A stretch of 64,000 bases of DNA, taken from NCBI RefSeq assembly GCF_001689125.2, contig NZ_CP015405.2, positions 525,001 through 589,000 of the forward strand. The letters are read 5' to 3'. The position numbers and the translations under genes were made by a program. Shown here piece after piece: positions 60,985 to 64,000 of this stretch (its first letter is position 1; each line of letters starts with the position of its first letter). The notes beneath the pieces were generated by a model. The model did no database searches. It was given only the letters and a program-made list of their open reading frames with translations, and was not told the DNA's origin. The stretch comes from Blautia pseudococcoides (GTDB lineage Bacteria > Bacillota > Clostridia > Lachnospirales > Lachnospiraceae).

Positions 60985-62355
60985 ATGGACAGAACAGAGT
61001 TAAAAGGAAAACGTGTGCTTGTATTTGGTTCCGGAATCAGCGGTATCGGCGCGGTTCGCCTGCTGGAGGCAGTACAGGCTGAGGTGATATTATATGACGG
61101 AAACGAAAAACTGGACAAAGAGGAAATAAGAACACGCCTGCCGGAGCATTCCGCCTGCAGGATCATCCTGGGAGAACTGCCAAAAGAACTGCCTGCCTCT
61201 CTTGATCTGGTGGTAATGAGTCCTGGTGTCCCGCTTGATATCCCGCCTGTGGAGACCCTCAAAAATGCAGGTATCCCGGTGTGGGGTGAGGTGGAGCTTG
61301 CTTACCGCATGGGGACCGGCACAGTGCTTGCCATAACAGGGACCAATGGCAAGACCACAACGACAGCCCTTCTGGGGGAGATCATGAAGGCCCATGCCCA
61401 ATCTGTTTTTGTGGTGGGGAATATCGGAAACGCCTATACAGACGCAGCCCTTTCCATGACGGAGGAAAGCTATACGGTTGCGGAGATCAGCAGCTTCCAG
61501 CTTGAGACAACCATGGAGTTTCGCCCGAAGGTATCTGCTGTTTTGAACATTACGGAGGACCATCTAAACCGCCACCACACCATGGAGGAGTATATCCGGG
61601 TGAAAGAGCTGATCGCCCGGAACCAGACAAAAGAGGATTTCTGTGTCCTCAACTATGAGGATGAGGAGCTTCGCCGGTTTGCCTCTGTATGTCCGGCGCA
61701 GGTGGTCTTCTTCTCAAGCTTACATAAACTGGAACAGGGGCTATTCCTGGACGGCGGGCAGATCGTCATGCGCACCGGGGCAGAGGAGATCTCGGTGGCA
61801 GGAACAGAGGAACTAAAGCTTCTGGGACGCCATAACCATGAAAATGTCATGGCGGCTGTGGCTATGGCTTACTGCGGGGGTGTTCCTATGGATACCATCC
61901 GGCAGGTGATCAAAAGATTTACAGCAGTGACCCACAGGATCGAGTTTGTGGAGGAGATTGACAGTGTGGCATACTATAATGATTCCAAGGGGACCAATCC
62001 TGACGCAGCGATCAAAGGCATACAGGCAATGAACCGCCCCACGCTTCTGATCGGCGGCGGATATGACAAGGAGTCGTCCTATGAGGAATGGATTCAGGCT
62101 TTTAACGGCAAGGTTCGGTATCTGGTCCTCATCGGGCAGACAAAAGAGAAGATCGAAAAGGCTGCCCACGGCTGTGGGTTCATGAGCACAATACTGGCGG
62201 AAGACCTGGAGGAAGCCGTAAAAATTTGTGCGGAGAAGGCAAATCCGGGAGATGCCGTTCTCCTGTCACCTGCCTGCGCCAGCTGGGGACAGTTTGATAA
62301 TTATGAGCAAAGAGGGGATAAATTCAAGGAATACGTGAGAAATCTGAAGGCATAA
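60985..62355 (+). CDS. murD: UDP-N-acetylmuramoylalanine--D-glutamate ligase
   Basis: The 456-residue cytoplasmic ligase adds D-glutamate to UDP-MurNAc-L-Ala. It has an N-terminal Rossmann domain (RVLVFGSGISGIGAVRLLEA), the central ATP domain with ITGTNGKTTTTALLGEIM near 112 and EISSFQLET near 163, and the C-terminal domain with YNDSKGTNPDAAIKGIQ near 330 and SPACASWGQFDNYEQRGDKF near 428. GAAAGGAAG precedes the ATG. Confidence 0.97.
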   Translation: MDRTELKGKRVLVFGSGISGIGAVRLLEAVQAEVILYDGNEKLDKEEIRTRLPEHSACRIILGELPKELPASLDLVVMSPGVPLDIPPVETLKNAGIPVWGEVELAYRMGTGTVLAITGTNGKTTTTALLGEIMKAHAQSVFVVGNIGNAYTDAALSMTEESYTVAEISSFQLETTMEFRPKVSAVLNITEDHLNRHHTMEEYIRVKELIARNQTKEDFCVLNYEDEELRRFASVCPAQVVFFSSLHKLEQGLFLDGGQIVMRTGAEEISVAGTEELKLLGRHNHENVMAAVAMAYCGGVPMDTIRQVIKRFTAVTHRIEFVEEIDSVAYYNDSKGTNPDAAIKGIQAMNRPTLLIGGGYDKESSYEEWIQAFNGKVRYLVLIGQTKEKIEKAAHGCGFMSTILAEDLEEAVKICAEKANPGDAVLLSPACASWGQFDNYEQRGDKFKEYVRNLKA

Positions 62356-62404
62356 ACCAATCCGGCGGACAATATAATGCAGTATGAGCAAAAAGGAAAG
62401 GGAA

Positions 62405-63502
62405 ATGCGTGTGGAGAAGGAAAAAGAGCAGAAAAGACGCATGGATGGAACGCTTTTGATTCTCGTACTGCTGCTGGTAGTCTGCGGTCTGATTTTTCTA
62501 TATAGCACGAGTGCATATAATGGCAGGGTGAAGTTTCATGACCCTGCCTATTATTTTAAAAAGCAGCTTTTCGCAACCTCCCTGGGGATGATGGGCATGT
62601 ATCTGGTATCCTGTATGGACTACCATATCATTACAAGGATGGCACCTTTTCTCTATGTGGTGTCCATGGGGCTGTCTCTGGCTGTGCTTTTGTTCGGAGA
62701 CGAATATAACGGCTCCAAGCGCTGGCTGTCCATTGGCCCTCTGTCCTTCCAGCCCTCTGAGTTTGCCAAGGTGGCGGTGATCCTGCTGCTCACCTATGTG
62801 ATAACAAATTCCAAGAAGCGGCAGGACAGTCTTCTGCATATGGCAGGTACCATGGCTCTGCTTCTGCCCATTGTGGGTCTTGTGGGGACCAACAACCTGA
62901 GCACAGCCATTATTATTCTGGGTATTGGCGTTATCCTGATCTTTGTTTCCAATCCCAAATACCTTCCGTTCGTGGGAATCGGAGGGGTGGGCGTGCTGTT
63001 TATCGGGGTATTTCTGAGTATGGCCAGTTACCGTCTGGAGCGTATTGCCATCTGGAGGAATCCGGAAAAATATGAGAAGGGGTTTCAGACCATACAGGGA
63101 TTGTATGCCATTGGAAGCGGGGGCATTTTCGGCAAAGGGCTGGGCAGCAGCCTGCAGAAACTGGGGTTTGTCCCGGAGGCGCAGAATGATATGATATTTT
63201 CCATTATCTGCGAGGAGACAGGTCTTATAGGCGCCTGCCTTTTGATCCTTATTTTCGCCCTGTTGATCTGGAGGCTCATGGTGATCGCCACCCATGCCAG
63301 AGATTTGTGCGGCGCCCTGATCGCGTCTGGGATCATGGGGCATATGGCGATCCAGGTGATCCTCAATATAGCGGTTGTGACCAACACCATCCCCAATACG
63401 GGAATCACCCTTCCCTTTGTCAGTTACGGCGGAACCTCCGTTCTGTTTCTGATGGGAGAGATGGGTCTGGCGCTGTCTGTGAGCCGGACGCGTTCGCCCT
63501 GA
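62405..63502 (+). CDS. ftsW: SEDS peptidoglycan glycosyltransferase (FtsW/SpoVE)
   Basis: The 365-residue polytopic protein polymerises lipid II during division or spore cortex synthesis, paired with a class B PBP. SEDS motifs are NGSKRWLSIGPLSFQPSEFAKVA near 105, the catalytic-Asp loop region YEKGFQTIQGLYAIGSGGIFGKGLG near 225, GFVPEAQNDMIFSIICEETG and NTGITLPFVSYGGTS near the end. The ATG at 62405 has AAAGGAAAGGGAA before it; an in-frame ATG at 62384 adds seven residues and lacks a good ribosome-binding site. FtsW and SpoVE cannot be told apart by sequence here. murG, which often follows, is not present. Confidence 0.93.
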   Translation: MRVEKEKEQKRRMDGTLLILVLLLVVCGLIFLYSTSAYNGRVKFHDPAYYFKKQLFATSLGMMGMYLVSCMDYHIITRMAPFLYVVSMGLSLAVLLFGDEYNGSKRWLSIGPLSFQPSEFAKVAVILLLTYVITNSKKRQDSLLHMAGTMALLLPIVGLVGTNNLSTAIIILGIGVILIFVSNPKYLPFVGIGGVGVLFIGVFLSMASYRLERIAIWRNPEKYEKGFQTIQGLYAIGSGGIFGKGLGSSLQKLGFVPEAQNDMIFSIICEETGLIGACLLILIFALLIWRLMVIATHARDLCGALIASGIMGHMAIQVILNIAVVTNTIPNTGITLPFVSYGGTSVLFLMGEMGLALSVSRTRSP

Positions 63503-63563
63503 ACCTTTTTCGCCTCTCTGCATACAATAGTGTATAGCCAGGAGGCGGGAGGAAAGGTAAGAC

Positions 63564-64000
63564 TTGAATGAAATTAGGATAGAAGGCGGAAATCCGCTCA
63601 CAGGCGAAGTAAGGATACAAGGCTCTAAAAATGCGGCGTTGCCAATGATGGCGGCCGCTCTTTTGCATAAAGGGAAAAGTGTACTGCACCGTTGTCCGAT
63701 GATCGCGGATGTCTTTGTTATGGAAGAGATCCTGCGGGAACTTGGCGTGCAGATTCAGCATGAGGGGGATACTCTGACTCTGGACCCCTCCCATGTTAGA
63801 AAGACAGAGATCGACTGCTGCGAGGGCCAGAAAATGCGCTCCTCCGTTATTTTACTGGGAAGCCTGCTGGGCAGATACCACAATGCGTCTGTGCCCCATC
63901 CCGGAGGCTGTGTCATAGGGGAACGCCCCATTGACCTGCATCTGTATGCTCTGGAACGGCTGGGAGCGGTATTTGAAGAAAAAGAGGGCGTTCTCACGGC
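63564..64000 (+). CDS. murA: UDP-N-acetylglucosamine 1-carboxyvinyltransferase, 5' part
   Basis: The frame runs to the right window edge (145 codons). It starts at TTG 63564 with AAGG six bases upstream, giving MNEIRIEGGNPLTGEVRIQG, and shows QGSKNAALPMMAAALL with the catalytic-loop Lys near residue 22. The active-site Cys that binds fosfomycin in other enzymes is present in HPGGCVIGERPIDLHL near 113. The enzyme adds enolpyruvate to UDP-GlcNAc, the first committed step of peptidoglycan synthesis. The rest of the gene lies outside the window. Confidence 0.95.
   Translation, partial: MNEIRIEGGNPLTGEVRIQGSKNAALPMMAAALLHKGKSVLHRCPMIADVFVMEEILRELGVQIQHEGDTLTLDPSHVRKTEIDCCEGQKMRSSVILLGSLLGRYHNASVPHPGGCVIGERPIDLHLYALERLGAVFEEKEGVLT

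Noticed and set aside
62498..63601. 367-codon minus-strand frame opposite ftsW
   Set aside because: The plus strand has clear SEDS motifs throughout. The minus product is rich in His, Gln and Arg, typical of an antisense shadow.
1..64000. CRISPR arrays, rRNA genes, intact insertion sequences and phage genes
   Set aside because: I looked for regular short repeats, rRNA-like sequence and transposase or integrase motifs and saw none.

Overview
The window reads as a chromosomal segment of a low-to-mid GC Gram-positive Clostridia, most likely Lachnospiraceae. A Blautia-like genus is a guess from gene style and order only. Supporting signs are the priA-def-fmt-rsmB-rlmN-prpC-prkC-rsgA-rpe-thiN gene order, a MurE with the meso-diaminopimelate motif, a Spo0E-like small protein, a class B penicillin-binding protein of the SpoVD/FtsI type, and strong Shine-Dalgarno sequences before nearly every gene.

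Region 1 (1 to 16.2 kb) is a cell-wall glycopolymer (teichoic-acid-like) locus. It has two tandem-domain GT2 glycosyltransferases, three single-domain GT2 enzymes, a GT-C/DUF2142-like membrane protein, two CDP-glycerol glycerophosphotransferase-family proteins (one fused to a GT4 glycosyltransferase), a polyprenyl-phosphate sugar-1-phosphate transferase that would start the chain, TagD to make CDP-glycerol, and a TagG/TagH-type ABC exporter. Together they suggest synthesis of a lipid-linked, phosphoglycerol-decorated polysaccharide and its export.

Region 2 (16.2 to 25.3 kb) is more AT-rich and looks accessory. It carries a further stand-alone glycerophosphotransferase, a second copy of the fused glycerophosphotransferase-GT4 protein, an 830-base gap with no intact gene, an OpgB/LtaS-like phosphoglycerol transferase with a C-terminal GBS Bsp-like domain, and a polytopic membrane protein that appears split into two overlapping reading frames. 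Two identical tRNA-Leu(CAG) genes, each with its own promoter, close the region at 25.4 to 25.8 kb.

Region 3 (26.2 to 38 kb) is mostly housekeeping: carAB (carbamoyl phosphate), uppP (undecaprenyl diphosphatase), an old-yellow-enzyme-type flavin/Fe-S oxidoreductase divergent from a PucR-like regulator, a two-gene threonine/serine exporter, and a carbamate-kinase-like protein with altered active-site motifs.

Region 4 (38 to 53.6 kb) starts with murE, followed by the conserved translation/signalling run priA to thiN, then ychF, lgt and a Spo0E-like gene.

Region 5 (53.6 to 64 kb) is a division and cell wall (dcw) cluster: mraZ with its operator repeats, rsmH, ftsL, two class B PBPs, mraY, murD, ftsW and the start of murA. 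murE, murF and murG are absent from their usual places; murE lies 15 kb upstream.

The most notable observations are the duplicated glycerophosphotransferase-GT4 fusion, the GBS Bsp-like domain on a phosphoglycerol transferase, the split membrane protein, a small MITE-like dispersed repeat with terminal inverted repeats, the covarying leader hairpins of the two tRNA-Leu genes, and variant catalytic motifs in carbamate kinase (GHR for GGN) and in a PBP (KTA for KTG). No CRISPR array, rRNA gene, intact insertion sequence or phage gene was seen.
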